DNA from: Rhizobiales bacterium GAS188
GTDB taxonomy: Bacteria; Pseudomonadota; Alphaproteobacteria; Rhizobiales; Beijerinckiaceae
NCBI GenBank assembly: GCA_900104855.1
Contig: FNSS01000001.1
Coordinates: 2,232,001 to 2,296,000, forward strand
Direction of reading: 5' to 3'
Length of the DNA stretch: 64,000 nt
The notes below the pieces were generated by a model that was given only the letters and a program-made list of their open reading frames with translations, was not told the DNA's origin and searched no databases. Each line of letters begins with the position of its first letter. Positions within the stretch are counted from its first letter, which is position 1. Positions 32,791 to 43,516 of the stretch are shown here, one piece after another. The position numbers and the translations under genes were made by a program.

Positions 32791-33931
32791 CCTATCGCTC
32801 GTCCTGGATGACGGAAGAACTCGATGCGTTTCGGGATCCGTTCCGGCGCTTTCTCGCCAAGGATCTGGCGCCGCACGCCGAGAAATGGCGTCACCAGAAG
32901 ATGGTGGACCGCTCCGCCTGGCGGGCGCTCGGCGAGATGGGCGCGTTGTTGCCCAGCGTGCCTGAAGCCATGGCGGGCTCGGCGCGACATTCGCCTATGA
33001 TGCCGCCGTGTTCGAGGACATGGCGAGCATCGTGCCGGAGGCGCTGGGCGGCGTCACCGTCAGCAGCGGCATCGTGGCGCATTATATTTTGAACTACGGC
33101 TCCGAGGAGCAGAAGCAACGCTGGTTGCCCGGCATGGCGCGTGGCGAATTGATCGGCGCCATCGCGATGACCGAGCCGGGTACCGGCTCGGACCTGCAAG
33201 GCGTGCGAACCACCGCGCGCCGGCAAGGCAACCTCTATGCGATCAACGGCCAGAAGACCTTCATCACCAATGGCCAAACCGCCGACCTGATCATCGTTGT
33301 GGCGCGAACGGGCGGGCCGGGCGCCAAGGGCCTCTCACTGATCATCGTCGAAACGCAGGGCAATGACGGGTTCCGGCGCGGACGCAACCTCGACAAGATT
33401 GGCCTGCACGCCTCCGACACGTCGGAATTGTTTTTTGAGGATGCGGTCGCGCCGCCCGAGAACTTGCTCGGCGGCGAGGAGGGCCAGGGATTCGCGCAGT
33501 TGATGCAGCAATTGCCGCAGGAGCGGCTCATCATTGCGGTCAGCGCCGTCGCCGCCATGGAAGAGGCGATCCGGGTGACCATCGATTACACCAAGGAGCG
33601 CAAGGCGTTCGGCCAGCCGATCATCGAGTTCCAGAACACGGCATTCAAGCTCGCCGAGCGCAAGACCGAAGCCATGATCGCACGGGTGTTCGTCGACTGG
33701 TGCGTCGAGCGCCTGATCGCCGGCGACCTCGACGCTGTGACGGCGTCCATGGCGAAATGGTGGTGCTCGCAGAAGCAGGTCGAGACTGCCGACGAATGCC
33801 TGCAGCTGCATGGCGGCTACGGCTACATGGAGGAATATCCGATCTCGCGCATGTTCGTCGACGCGCGCATCCAGAAGATCTATGGCGGGACCAACGAGAT
33901 CATGAAGCTGCTCATCGCCCGCTCGCTTTGA
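32787..33931 (+). pseudogene. Acyl-CoA dehydrogenase, broken by a single missing base
   Basis: The N-terminal frame (from the GTG at 32787) reads SSWMTEELDAFRDPFRRFLA and onward to LLPSVPEA, then leaves the family. The other frame resumes with GGLGATFAYDAAVFEDMASI and continues intact to the end, including IAMTEPGTGSDLQG, RKAFGQPIIEFQNTAFKLAE, LHGGYGYMEEYPI and IYGGTNEIMKLLIARSL. Inserting one T before A32970 (GAAGCC[T]ATGGCGGG) restores PEAYGGLGA and a normal 381-residue enzyme. No other damage is visible, so this is either a sequencing error or a very recent mutation. The role would be alpha,beta-dehydrogenation of the operon's acyl-CoA. Confidence 0.92.
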
Positions 33932-34062
33932 AAGGCGAGGAAAGGTAGCGACAGCGAAGACGCACAACTTCACGCCGGTTTGCCGCCTAAATCCCGCCGG
34001 ACTCGACGGGCACCCATGCATCCGCCAATATCGGGCTGGCTGACCGCGAAGGGGTGACGGGG

Positions 34063-35484
34063 ATGACGACAGGGCGCGCAACTTATCGGTCGGCCCTGGT
34101 TTTGGGAGCTGTGAGCCTGGTTTCGCCGGGGCTGTGGACGGTGACGCAATCGGCTTTCGCCCAAGCGCCGGCGGCGCCCGCCGCGTTGGCGGAAGCAGCA
34201 GCCGACGCGGCCGCCAAGGCTGCTTTCGAGGCCTTTCCCGAGGCCGATCGCAAGGCGATCCAGGACGCGCTCGTCTGGACCGGCGATTATGCGGGCATCG
34301 CCGACGGCACCTTCGGCAGGGGCACGCTCGCGGCGATCAAGGCCTACCAGGCGCGCACCAAGGCCAAGCCGGACGGCATCCTGGCACCAGCGGCGCTCAC
34401 AGCCCTGAAGGCCGAGGGCGCGAAGGTTCGCCAGGCCGCGGGCTTCGCGCCGGCCGACGATCCGAAAAGCGGCGTCCGCATCGGGGTGCCGCTCAAGCTT
34501 CTCGATCAGCGTAGCCCCGGCCGGAGCGGCACCATCTTCAAGGCGAAGGACAATTCGGCGAGCCTCGAAACCTTCACCGAGGATCCGACGAAGACCACGC
34601 TCGCCGAGATGTTCCAGCGCCTGATCACGGATCACGCGCGGCATGTCACCTACAAGGTGCTGCGGCCGGATTTCTTCGTGGTCACCCTCGAGGCTTCGGG
34701 CAAGCGCTTCTTCACGCGCGTCGCATCCGGCCCGGCCGGCATCCGCGGCTTCACCTTCATCTATCCGGCCCAACCCGGCTTCGACCGTTACAGCGTCGCG
34801 ATCGCCGACAGTTTTGCGCCTTTCCCCGACGCATCGAAGACCGGCACGGCAACGTCCGAGATCGCCGTCACGACGCCGGTCAAGCCCGGAGGACCAGCGC
34901 TCGCCCCGCGCCCGATCGCCCAGCTCTCGGCGATCGCGGTCGGCCCGAGGCAGGTCCTGACCGCTGCGCTGCCCGATGGCTGCACCGCCCCGCTCGTCGC
35001 CGGCGGTCCCGCCAAGGTGCTGCGCTCCGACACAGCCTTAGGCCTCGCGCTCCTCGAGCGCTCCGGCCCCGAGGCACAGACGCCGGCGATTTCGCTGCGC
35101 GCCTCCGAGATCAAGCCGAGCGAAGCCGTCGTCGTGCTCTCCGCGACCGCCGATGGCGAAGCGAATATCTCGGTCGCTACCGGCGAGGCGCCCACTGCCT
35201 CGCGCATCCTCGCACCCTTGCAGGCGCCGTCCGGCAGCCCGGTCTTCGACCGGTCGGGGGCGCTCGCCGGCCTCGTGACCTTCCAGGCGAATATCAAGCG
35301 CCTGCCGGGTGGCGTCGTGCCGGCGGCGAATTACCCGATCATCGGCGCCGAGGCGATCAAGCGCTTCCTCGCTTCGCTGAACCAGCCGTTGAAGGCGGCC
35401 GAGCCGGGCTCTACGGAGACCAGCGCCGGCACGGTCGCGGCGAAATATGGGCGCGCCCTGACCGCTGTGAGCTGCGGCAGCTGA
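34063..35484 (+). CDS. Exported peptidoglycan-binding protein with a degenerate trypsin-like domain
   Basis: A 473-residue protein with a signal peptide (SALVLGAVSLVSPGLWTVTQ, ending AFAQ). A peptidoglycan-binding domain spans about residues 50-125 (IQDALVWTGDYAGIADGTFG, then GTLAAIKAYQ). A middle domain follows, and then a C-terminal beta-rich domain reminiscent of trypsin-like folds (SGSPVFDRSGALAGLVTFQA). In SGSPVFDRSG the catalytic-site context GNSGG is altered, and I see no clear His/Asp partners, so activity is doubtful. The ATG at 34063 is chosen over a GTG three codons earlier. Confidence 0.75.
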   Translation: MTTGRATYRSALVLGAVSLVSPGLWTVTQSAFAQAPAAPAALAEAAADAAAKAAFEAFPEADRKAIQDALVWTGDYAGIADGTFGRGTLAAIKAYQARTKAKPDGILAPAALTALKAEGAKVRQAAGFAPADDPKSGVRIGVPLKLLDQRSPGRSGTIFKAKDNSASLETFTEDPTKTTLAEMFQRLITDHARHVTYKVLRPDFFVVTLEASGKRFFTRVASGPAGIRGFTFIYPAQPGFDRYSVAIADSFAPFPDASKTGTATSEIAVTTPVKPGGPALAPRPIAQLSAIAVGPRQVLTAALPDGCTAPLVAGGPAKVLRSDTALGLALLERSGPEAQTPAISLRASEIKPSEAVVVLSATADGEANISVATGEAPTASRILAPLQAPSGSPVFDRSGALAGLVTFQANIKRLPGGVVPAANYPIIGAEAIKRFLASLNQPLKAAEPGSTETSAGTVAAKYGRALTAVSCGS

Positions 35485-35491
35485 AGGCGCC

Positions 35492-35956
35492 TCAAACCGG
35501 CTGCTCCTCCCGCCAGGGGGAGCGTGCGCCGGGCGCCACCAGGAAGGCCTCGAGCGAGCGGATATAGGGGTCGGGGAGCCCCCAATGCCTCGCTGCCGGC
35601 AGCACGCAATCCTCGAGATAGCCCGGCCTCGCAAGCCCCGGCCTCGGATAACGCACGAAATAGGTCAGGGCGCGCAAGGTGCGCATGCCTTGGCGGACCG
35701 GCCTCTCATCACGGCCATAGAGGCCCGACGCGATATTCTCGTAGGCATCGAGCACCGCGAGGTCGCGGCTGGCGAGCCGCCACAACACGCCATGCACGGC
35801 CGAGCCCCGCGCCGCGATCACCGTCGCAAATCCCGGATGCACGATAGCGAAGCGATGATGGTCGAGCCGCGCCGCACCCAGCGCCTCAGCGCCCGGACAG
35901 CGCTTCGACATGCCCGCCACATCCATATTGGCGCCGAAGGCGAAATAGAGCCGCAT
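35492..35956 (-). CDS. Gamma-glutamylcyclotransferase-like protein
   Basis: A 154-residue protein. LYFAFGANMDVAGM is the GGCT P-loop-like entry (YGSNL type), LAVLDAYENIASGLYGR holds the conserved acidic residue, and CVLPAARHWGLPDPYIRSLE ends the fold. It may cleave gamma-glutamyl amides; substrates vary in the family. It is convergent with the peptidoglycan-binding gene (stops seven bases apart). A 21-bp tandem duplication lies upstream of the start (35987-36028). Confidence 0.85.
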   Translation of the reverse strand: MRLYFAFGANMDVAGMSKRCPGAEALGAARLDHHRFAIVHPGFATVIAARGSAVHGVLWRLASRDLAVLDAYENIASGLYGRDERPVRQGMRTLRALTYFVRYPRPGLARPGYLEDCVLPAARHWGLPDPYIRSLEAFLVAPGARSPWREEQPV

Positions 35957-35986
35957 GCGATAGGCTTTCCTGGGTCCTGGAGTGGG

Positions 35987-36028
35987 GATGCGCTCAAATC
36001 GAAGCGAGATGCATTCAGATCGAACCGC
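35987..36028. repeat. Two-copy 21-bp intergenic tandem duplication
   Basis: The 21-mers at 35987-36007 and 36008-36028 both begin GATGC and contain a TCAAATCGAA or TCAGATCGAA core, with about five differences. They lie in the promoter region of the gamma-glutamylcyclotransferase-like gene. Confidence 0.7.
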
Positions 36029-36146
36029 GATGGAGCAAGCCGCTGGCGAGCACCGCCCGGCTCGGAACCGTCGCCGGGCAGAGCGTCAAGTTACCGGACA
36101 AAACACGTCGACATGGGTCGATGCCCCAGGCAAACGCGCACATACC

Positions 36147-36476
36147 TCAAGCCGCTTTGGCTCTGGGTCGTCGTCCAGACGGCCTCTTTGCTCGGATGGG
36201 CTTTGCAGCAAGCCGAAGCCCGAGTGCCTTCATCACGCTGACGACTGTGCTGAGCTCCGGGTTGCCATCAGACGAAAGGGAACGATAGAGGCTTTCGCGC
36301 TTCAACCCGGCGTCGCGGGCGAGTTGGGACATACCGTGAGCCCGGGCCGCGACACCAAGGGCGTGCGCGATCAAGGCAGGGTCGCCATCCTGGAAAACCT
36401 CCTCGAGATAGGCTGCGATCTCGGCCTCGGTCTTCAGGAATTCAGCGCTATCATAAGGTCGCAGTTCGATAGTCAT
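36147..36476 (-). CDS. HTH antitoxin of a RelE-type module (HI1420/HigA-like)
   Basis: A 109-residue protein. YDSAEFLKTEAEIAAYLEEV opens as in the HI1420 family. The helix-turn-helix is MSQLARDAGLKRESLYRSLS, then GNPELSTVVSVMKALGLRL, and the tail is Arg/Lys-rich. It overlaps the upstream toxin gene by four bases (ATGA), the usual toxin-first order. It should neutralise the toxin and repress the pair. Confidence 0.9.
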   Translation of the reverse strand: MTIELRPYDSAEFLKTEAEIAAYLEEVFQDGDPALIAHALGVAARAHGMSQLARDAGLKRESLYRSLSSDGNPELSTVVSVMKALGLRLAAKPIRAKRPSGRRPRAKAA

Positions 36477-36778
36477 AGCTGCTGCTCCTTCAGTTCTCTC
36501 GCCATAGCTTTGGCGGTCTTGATGTCGCGCCGCTGCGACGATTTATCGCCGCCGCACAAAAGGATGACGAGCTCCTTGCCGCGTTGCACGAAATACACCC
36601 GATATCCTGGACCATGCTTGATACGAAGCTCGCTCACGCCCTCGCCGACCGGTCTGACATCACCGAGATTGCCGGAAGCCATTCGGTCGACCCGCGCTGC
36701 GATCCTGGCGCGGCCGACGCCGTCGCGAAGCTTCGTCAGCCATTCGGCGAACGCCGCGCTCAGGACGATTTCGACCAT
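36473..36778 (-). CDS. RelE/ParE-type toxin (HI1419-like)
   Basis: A 101-residue protein. MVEIVLSAAFAEWLTKLRDG is the family start, which decides the ATG at 36778. GVSELRIKHGPGYRVYFVQR is the RelE-fold core, and LLCGGDKSSQRRDIKTAKAM is the HI1419 signature. It probably cleaves mRNA at the ribosome. Earlier in-frame ATGs at 36787 and 36805 lie close to or in the operator-like palindrome. Confidence 0.9.
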   Translation of the reverse strand: MVEIVLSAAFAEWLTKLRDGVGRARIAARVDRMASGNLGDVRPVGEGVSELRIKHGPGYRVYFVQRGKELVILLCGGDKSSQRRDIKTAKAMARELKEQQL

Positions 36779-36792
36779 CCGAAACATGTAGC

Positions 36793-36803
36793 GTATATCA
36801 TAC
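36793..36803 (-). promoter_or_regulatory. Operator/-10 region of the RelE-type module
   Basis: GTAT-ATC-ATAC is a small palindrome; on the minus strand it contains TATGAT, a good -10 box. The block 36804-36953 is conspicuously AT-rich and holds no gene. Confidence 0.45.
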
Positions 36804-36953
36804 ACATGATCAAGGGGTTGTGTCTCTTATAAGCTACGAGGCGACACAGGTTTGCCGGATCGATGACGGCCTTTTAATCACTTTCTACTTAGCGCGTATT
36901 CCTGAACGGAGTCTGTTTTACTTTATTTTATATTGTGCAGTCCCGACCAAACG

Positions 36954-39026
<2,073 letters not shown>

Positions 39027-39117
39027 GGCGAACCCCTTAGCGCGCAATTGGTTTTTTGCGTTTAGGGGAGGTTTTGCCGCGCGTCCACCCGGAAAGGGGC
39101 GTAGGCGCGGCTCGCCG

Positions 39118-39582
39118 TCACATCACGAAATCGGCGGAACGCTCCCAGGCGGCCGTGCTCGGCCGCGTCCAGGACGAGGCGCAAGGCGTCGAAAGCGCAA
39201 ACAGCGAGAGCGAGGAATGCGTCTCCTCGGCCTGCGTGATCACCGCATGGACCACGCTCGCAGCGCTTGGTGCCGGCACCCCGGAGGGGCCACGCAAGGC
39301 CGCGATCAGCCAGGCGCTGGTCTCGGCCGTGACCTCGCCGAGCGGGCCTTCGACCCACACGACGAAATCGGCGATCGTCTCGCTGAGGAAATCGCGCCAT
39401 TCCGGGCAACCTTCCACGGAACGGTCGAGATCGATCAACGTCTCGATGATGCTACGGTCGGTGGCCACCTCCTCGTCGAGGACGCAGCGAATGGCCCGAA
39501 CATCTTCGATCTCGATGCGCCGAGCCTCGGCCAACGAGTGTAGATATTCTTCGAAATACGGGTACATCTTATCCCCAAGCAT
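39118..39582 (-). CDS. Hypothetical protein
   Basis: A 154-residue acidic soluble protein. DRSIIETLIDLDRSVEGCPE then WRDFLSETIADFVVWVEGPL is a strongly patterned amphipathic core, and the rest is helical. The ATG at 39582 follows GGGGAGGCG. I recall similar uncharacterised proteins in Hyphomicrobiales but no function. It stands upstream of pccA on the same strand, 91 bp away. Confidence 0.65.
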   Translation of the reverse strand: MLGDKMYPYFEEYLHSLAEARRIEIEDVRAIRCVLDEEVATDRSIIETLIDLDRSVEGCPEWRDFLSETIADFVVWVEGPLGEVTAETSAWLIAALRGPSGVPAPSAASVVHAVITQAEETHSSLSLFALSTPCASSWTRPSTAAWERSADFVM

Positions 39583-39765
39583 GTTCAACGCCTCCCCGGC
39601 TATGTTTTTGCCGGTCTTTTTCCCTGTCCGTGATTGATAATCCCATGGGGGGCATGCCAAGAAGTTAACGCGGAAACGTGAACGCGCGTTCAGGTTAAAC
39701 GGCCCTCAACAACTCGTATCGAAAAGATGAATTCGCCGGGGGGCGGTGCTGTTCGCGCGCCTCTT

Positions 39766-39976
39766 CCCTCTCCTGCGCTCTTCGCGCGGGAGAGGGTGTC
39801 CGAACGCAGTGAGGACGGGTGAGGGAGGATCGCGACTGCGCCCATCGGGAGCGATCTTCGGGCCGCGTACGGCAGCGGAGGCGGATGAAGACTATCGGAG
39901 ATGCGCTTCACCGATGTCCCTCATCCGCCCTCACTGCGTTCGGGCACCTTCTCCCGTCTCAAGTGACGGGAGAAGG
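39766..39976. repeat. Pair of inverted REP elements upstream of coaD
   Basis: A 60-bp unit at 39766-39825 (a CCCTCTCC.../GGGAGAGGG hairpin followed by TGTCCGAACGCAGTGAGGAC) recurs in inverted orientation at 39918-39976, with the same hairpin and the reverse complement of CCGAACGCAGTGAGG. About 92 bp separate them. The 463-bp gap 39583-40045 holds this pair, the promoter of the minus-strand gene and a short leader for coaD. No other gene is seen. Confidence 0.85.
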
Positions 39977-40045
39977 AAGAGCGCGCCCAAGACCGTGAGC
40001 GCGCCGGACTTGCCGCGCGAAAGGAAGCGGGCTAACGCAATCACC

Positions 40046-40543
40046 ATGTCGCGCACGGCCTTCTATCCAGGCTCCTTCGACCCGTTGACCAATGGGCATC
40101 TCGACGTTTTGCGCCACGCATTCCGCCTGACGGACCGCCTCGTCGTGGGCATCGGCTCGCAAGCCTCCAAGACGCCGGTGTTCAGCGTCGAGGAGCGCAC
40201 CGAGATGATTCGCGAAGTCGCAACCCCCCTCGCCGAGGCTGCAGGCGCCACGCTCGACGTCGTCGCCTTCGACGATCTCGTGGTGTTCGCGGCGCGGCGT
40301 CTCGGCGCCTCCATCCTGATCCGCGGCCTGCGGGACGGCACCGATCTCGACTATGAAATGCAGATGGCGGGCATGAACGAGGCGATGGCGCCCGACGTGC
40401 TCACCGTGTTCCTGCCGTCTTCTCCCATGGTTCGCCCCATCACGGCCACGCTTGTGCGCCAGATCGCTTCGATGGGAGGCGATATTTCCGGCTTCGTGCC
40501 GCCCTCTGTGGCGCGCATGTTACGGGAAAAGTTTCCCGGCTGA
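40046..40543 (+). CDS. coaD: Phosphopantetheine adenylyltransferase
   Basis: A 165-residue nucleotidyltransferase. [20 protein letters not shown] is the signature with the TxGH catalytic motif, [20 protein letters not shown] the conserved middle, and [20 protein letters not shown] carries the SSTxVR-type site. It makes dephospho-CoA from phosphopantetheine and ATP. The ATG at 40046 gives the exact family length. It heads the co-directional run ppi, TonB-C-like, ppi, queA, tgt. Confidence 0.96.
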   Translation: MSRTAFYPGSFDPLTNGHLDVLRHAFRLTDRLVVGIGSQASKTPVFSVEERTEMIREVATPLAEAAGATLDVVAFDDLVVFAARRLGASILIRGLRDGTDLDYEMQMAGMNEAMAPDVLTVFLPSSPMVRPITATLVRQIASMGGDISGFVPPSVARMLREKFPG

Positions 40544-40603
40544 ACGGTTGCTCAACTCTCGATTACTCGACTTCATGGCCCCCCATCACGAAAGGTTGCC
40601 GAC

Positions 40604-41164
40604 GTGATCCGCACGCTTGCCCTCGCCTTCGCCGTCTGCGCCGCCCTGATCGTCGCGCGCGATCCGGCCGCCGCCCAGACGAAGCCCGACCCGCAAAACA
40701 CCGTCATCCTCACCACCAAGGACGGCGATGTGACGATCAGGCTGCGGCCCGATCTTGCCCCCAAGCATGCGGCGCAGATCAAGGCCCTGGTGCAACGCAA
40801 ATTCTATGACGGGCTGACCTTCCACCGGGTGATCTCTGGCTTCATGGCCCAGACCGGCGACCCGCAAGGCGATGGCTCGGGCGGCTCGGACCTGCCCAAT
40901 GTCCCGGCCGAGTTCTCCTCGACGCCTTTCAAGCGCGGCACGGTCGGCATGGCGCGCGCCAGCGACCCGAACAGCGCCAATTCGCAGTTCTTCATCTGTT
41001 TCGCCGACGCCTCCTTTCTCAACAATCAATACACCGTGGTCGGCGATGTGGTGTCGGGAATGGAGATCATCGACAAGGTCAAGAAGGGCAGCCAGGCCAA
41101 TAACGGTGCCGTGACCGCGCCCGACAAGATCGTGAAGATGCGTCTCGCCACAGATCCGAAGTGA
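40604..41164 (+). CDS. Periplasmic cyclophilin-type peptidyl-prolyl isomerase
   Basis: A 186-residue protein. GTG start, signal peptide MIRTLALAFAVCAALIVARD ending AAAQ, then the cyclophilin core: [40 protein letters not shown] and VVGDVVSGMEIIDKVKKG. It catalyses proline cis-trans isomerisation on exported proteins. Its stop overlaps the next GTG by four bases. A cytoplasmic paralogue lies two genes downstream. Confidence 0.93.
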   Translation: MIRTLALAFAVCAALIVARDPAAAQTKPDPQNTVILTTKDGDVTIRLRPDLAPKHAAQIKALVQRKFYDGLTFHRVISGFMAQTGDPQGDGSGGSDLPNVPAEFSSTPFKRGTVGMARASDPNSANSQFFICFADASFLNNQYTVVGDVVSGMEIIDKVKKGSQANNGAVTAPDKIVKMRLATDPK

Positions 41165-41877
41165 AGGCGAAGACAACATCCCTTGACCACCTCGCGCACG
41201 CAGCCAAGACTTTGCGCGCAAACAAGACTTTGCGCGCAAATAAGTCGGGCTGCGTGCCCCATTGGCGGCGCGACAGCCGTGAGACGATCGCCTCGAAATC
41301 CCCATTGGCTGCCCGCAACGGGCGGTTCGCGAGGCGCGGCATCGGTGTCGCTGTCCTGCTCGCCGGGCTGAGCCCGGTTTTGCAGCCGGCACCGACCGCG
41401 CAAGCGCAACTCACCGAATTCTGCCAATTCACCGGCAATCCGGGCCCTTGCGGGCCTTACGACCAATATCAGGACGCGATCGGCCAGGATTTGCGCATGA
41501 CATTGGTGCTGCGCCCTCATGGCCAAACCGCGACCGTACCGCCTGCCGCGGCGAGGCCAGGCCCCCTCCCGGTGAAGCTCGACAGCATTCGCGACGTGTT
41601 CGCCGCCTTGCGCAGCTGTTTCGAGGGTGGGCTCGCGGGCAACAGCGCGCAGGAACAGTCCGCGACAATCCGCTTCAGTTTCGGACGCGACGGGGCTATT
41701 TTCGGCGAGCCTCGTTTCACCTATATCGAGCCTCGCATGCCGGCCGAGGCGGCGCGGGCTTTCGAAGGCTCCATCCGCCGCACGCTCGGCTCCTGCGTGC
41801 CCTTCCCCTTCACCAAGGGTCTCGGCGGAGCGCTGGCGGGCCGTCCCTTCATCATCCGCATCGTCAAACAGGCTTAA
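41161..41877 (+). CDS. Exported protein with a TonB-C-like domain
   Basis: A 238-residue protein. The GTG at 41161 overlaps the cyclophilin stop (GTGA). A hydrophobic export segment (RGIGVAVLLAGLSPVLQ, ending AQAQ) lies unusually deep, at about 58-82, behind a basic stretch that carries KTLRANKTLRANKS from an 18-bp duplication. The mature C-terminal part (FAALRSCFEG, ATIRFSFGRDGAIFGEPRFT, PFIIRIVKQA) resembles TonB C-terminal-like domains in fold pattern. The true start might be later. No function can be given. Confidence 0.6.
   Translation: MKAKTTSLDHLAHAAKTLRANKTLRANKSGCVPHWRRDSRETIASKSPLAARNGRFARRGIGVAVLLAGLSPVLQPAPTAQAQLTEFCQFTGNPGPCGPYDQYQDAIGQDLRMTLVLRPHGQTATVPPAAARPGPLPVKLDSIRDVFAALRSCFEGGLAGNSAQEQSATIRFSFGRDGAIFGEPRFTYIEPRMPAEAARAFEGSIRRTLGSCVPFPFTKGLGGALAGRPFIIRIVKQA
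41206..41241 (+). repeat. Two-copy 18-bp in-frame tandem duplication
   Basis: AAGACTTTGCGCGCAAAC (41206-41223) is followed by the same 18-mer with one final change (41224-41241). It encodes KTLRAN twice near the N-terminus of the exported protein. Confidence 0.92.
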
Positions 41878-41898
41878 ACCCGCCATCAGGAGTTGATC

Positions 41899-42375
41899 AT
41901 GGCTACCACCCCCGAAGATACCCTCATCCTGGAGACCAGCAAGGGCAAGGTCACCATCGCGCTGCGTCCCGATCTCGCCCCGAAGCATGTCGAGCGCATC
42001 AAGACGCTGACGCGCCAGGGCTTCTATGACGGTGTCGTCTTCCACCGCGTCATCGAGGGCTTCATGGCGCAGACCGGCTGCCCGCACGGCACCGGCACGG
42101 GCGGCTCCGATCTCGGCAACCTGCCGGCCGAGTTCAACAGCGAGCCGCATGTGCGGGGCGTCTGCTCCATGGCGCGCTCCTCGAGCCCAAATTCGGCGAA
42201 TTCGCAATTCTTCATCTGCTTCGGCGATGCGCGCTTCCTCGACAAGCAATACACCGTCTGGGGCAAGGTGACCGAGGGCATGGAGCATGTCGACAAGATC
42301 AAGCGCGGCGAGCCGGTGCGCGATCCCGACCGCATCGTGAAGGCGAGCATCGCGGCCGACGCCAAGCCCGCCTGA
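41899..42375 (+). CDS. Cytoplasmic cyclophilin-type peptidyl-prolyl isomerase
   Basis: A 158-residue cyclophilin without a signal peptide. [53 protein letters not shown] and [17 protein letters not shown] are diagnostic. The ATG at 41899 follows AGGAG at eight bases; a TTG two codons upstream is less likely. It is a paralogue of the exported cyclophilin at 40604, evidently an old duplication with one exported and one cytoplasmic copy. Confidence 0.94.
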   Translation: MATTPEDTLILETSKGKVTIALRPDLAPKHVERIKTLTRQGFYDGVVFHRVIEGFMAQTGCPHGTGTGGSDLGNLPAEFNSEPHVRGVCSMARSSSPNSANSQFFICFGDARFLDKQYTVWGKVTEGMEHVDKIKRGEPVRDPDRIVKASIAADAKPA

Positions 42376-42403
42376 CCGCTCTTGCGTTTGGCCTGAGGCG
42401 GCA

Positions 42404-43516
42404 TTGCGCGTCGACCTGTTCGATTTCGAGCTGCCGCCGGCGCTGATCGCGCTGCGGCCGGCCGTGCCGCGCGAGAGCGCCAATCTCCTCGTGGTGCGCC
42501 CAGGCGCCGATCCGGAACTCGACGACCGCCATGTCGGCGACCTGCCCGGCCTGCTGCGCCCGGGCGATGTGCTGGTCCTCAACGATACGCGCGTCATCCC
42601 GGCCCGGCTCACCGGCTTGCGGACCCGCGGCGAAGCGGTGGCGCGCATCGAGGTCCTGCTGCATCAGCGCCTTGCCGGAGAGCGCTGGCGCGCTTTCGCC
42701 CGTCCGGCGAAACGGCTCGCAATCGGCGACCGGATCGTCTTCGGCGAGACGTCCGAGAGCGTCGCCTGCGAGCTCGGGCGGCTGATGGCGACCGTCGAGG
42801 CGCGGGGCGCGGACGGTGAGGTCGATCTCGCCTTCGATCTGCACGGCGCCGTGCTCGACGAAGCGATCGAACGCTTCGGGCAGATGCCGTTGCCGCCCTA
42901 TATCGCCGGCAAGCGCCCCGAGGACGCGCAGGACCGCAGCGACTACCAGACGGTCTATGCGCGCGAGCCCGGAGCGGTCGCTGCCCCGACGGCGGGGCTG
43001 CATTTGACCGAAGGCCTGATGCAAGCGATCCGCGCCAGGGGCGTGGCGCTCGCGACCGTGACCTTGCATGTCGGAGCCGGCACCTTCCTGCCGGTCAAGG
43101 CCGACGACACGGCCGAGCATCGCATGCATCCCGAATGGGGCGAGATCGATGCGCAGGCAGCGCAGACGATCAATGCGGCCCGCGCCGCGGGAGGGCGGGT
43201 CATCGCGCTCGGCACCACCTCGCTTCGCCTCATCGAGAGCGCCGCGGCGCCGGACGGAAGCCTCGCGCCCTTCGCGGGCGAGACCGCGATCTTCATCACG
43301 CCCGGCTACCGCTTCAAGCTCGTGGACGGCCTCGTCAGCAATTTCCACTTGCCGCGCTCGACCTTGTTCATGCTGGTCTGCGCCTTTTCCGGCCTGGAGC
43401 GGATGCGGCGCGCCTATGCGCATGCGATCGAGCATGGCTATCGGTTCTATTCCTACGGGGATGCGAGCCTGTTGTTTCGCCAAGACATGTTGCACCAAGA
43501 CGGCCTGCAAGAATGA
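42404..43516 (+). CDS. queA: tRNA preQ1(34) S-adenosylmethionine ribosyltransferase-isomerase
   Basis: A 370-residue enzyme starting at TTG after [27 protein letters not shown] is the family start. [38 protein letters not shown] and [13 protein letters not shown] are hallmark blocks. It transfers the ribosyl part of SAM to preQ1 in tRNA to make epoxyqueuosine. It overlaps tgt by four bases (ATGA), so the two queuosine steps are coupled. Confidence 0.95.
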   Translation: MRVDLFDFELPPALIALRPAVPRESANLLVVRPGADPELDDRHVGDLPGLLRPGDVLVLNDTRVIPARLTGLRTRGEAVARIEVLLHQRLAGERWRAFARPAKRLAIGDRIVFGETSESVACELGRLMATVEARGADGEVDLAFDLHGAVLDEAIERFGQMPLPPYIAGKRPEDAQDRSDYQTVYAREPGAVAAPTAGLHLTEGLMQAIRARGVALATVTLHVGAGTFLPVKADDTAEHRMHPEWGEIDAQAAQTINAARAAGGRVIALGTTSLRLIESAAAPDGSLAPFAGETAIFITPGYRFKLVDGLVSNFHLPRSTLFMLVCAFSGLERMRRAYAHAIEHGYRFYSYGDASLLFRQDMLHQDGLQE

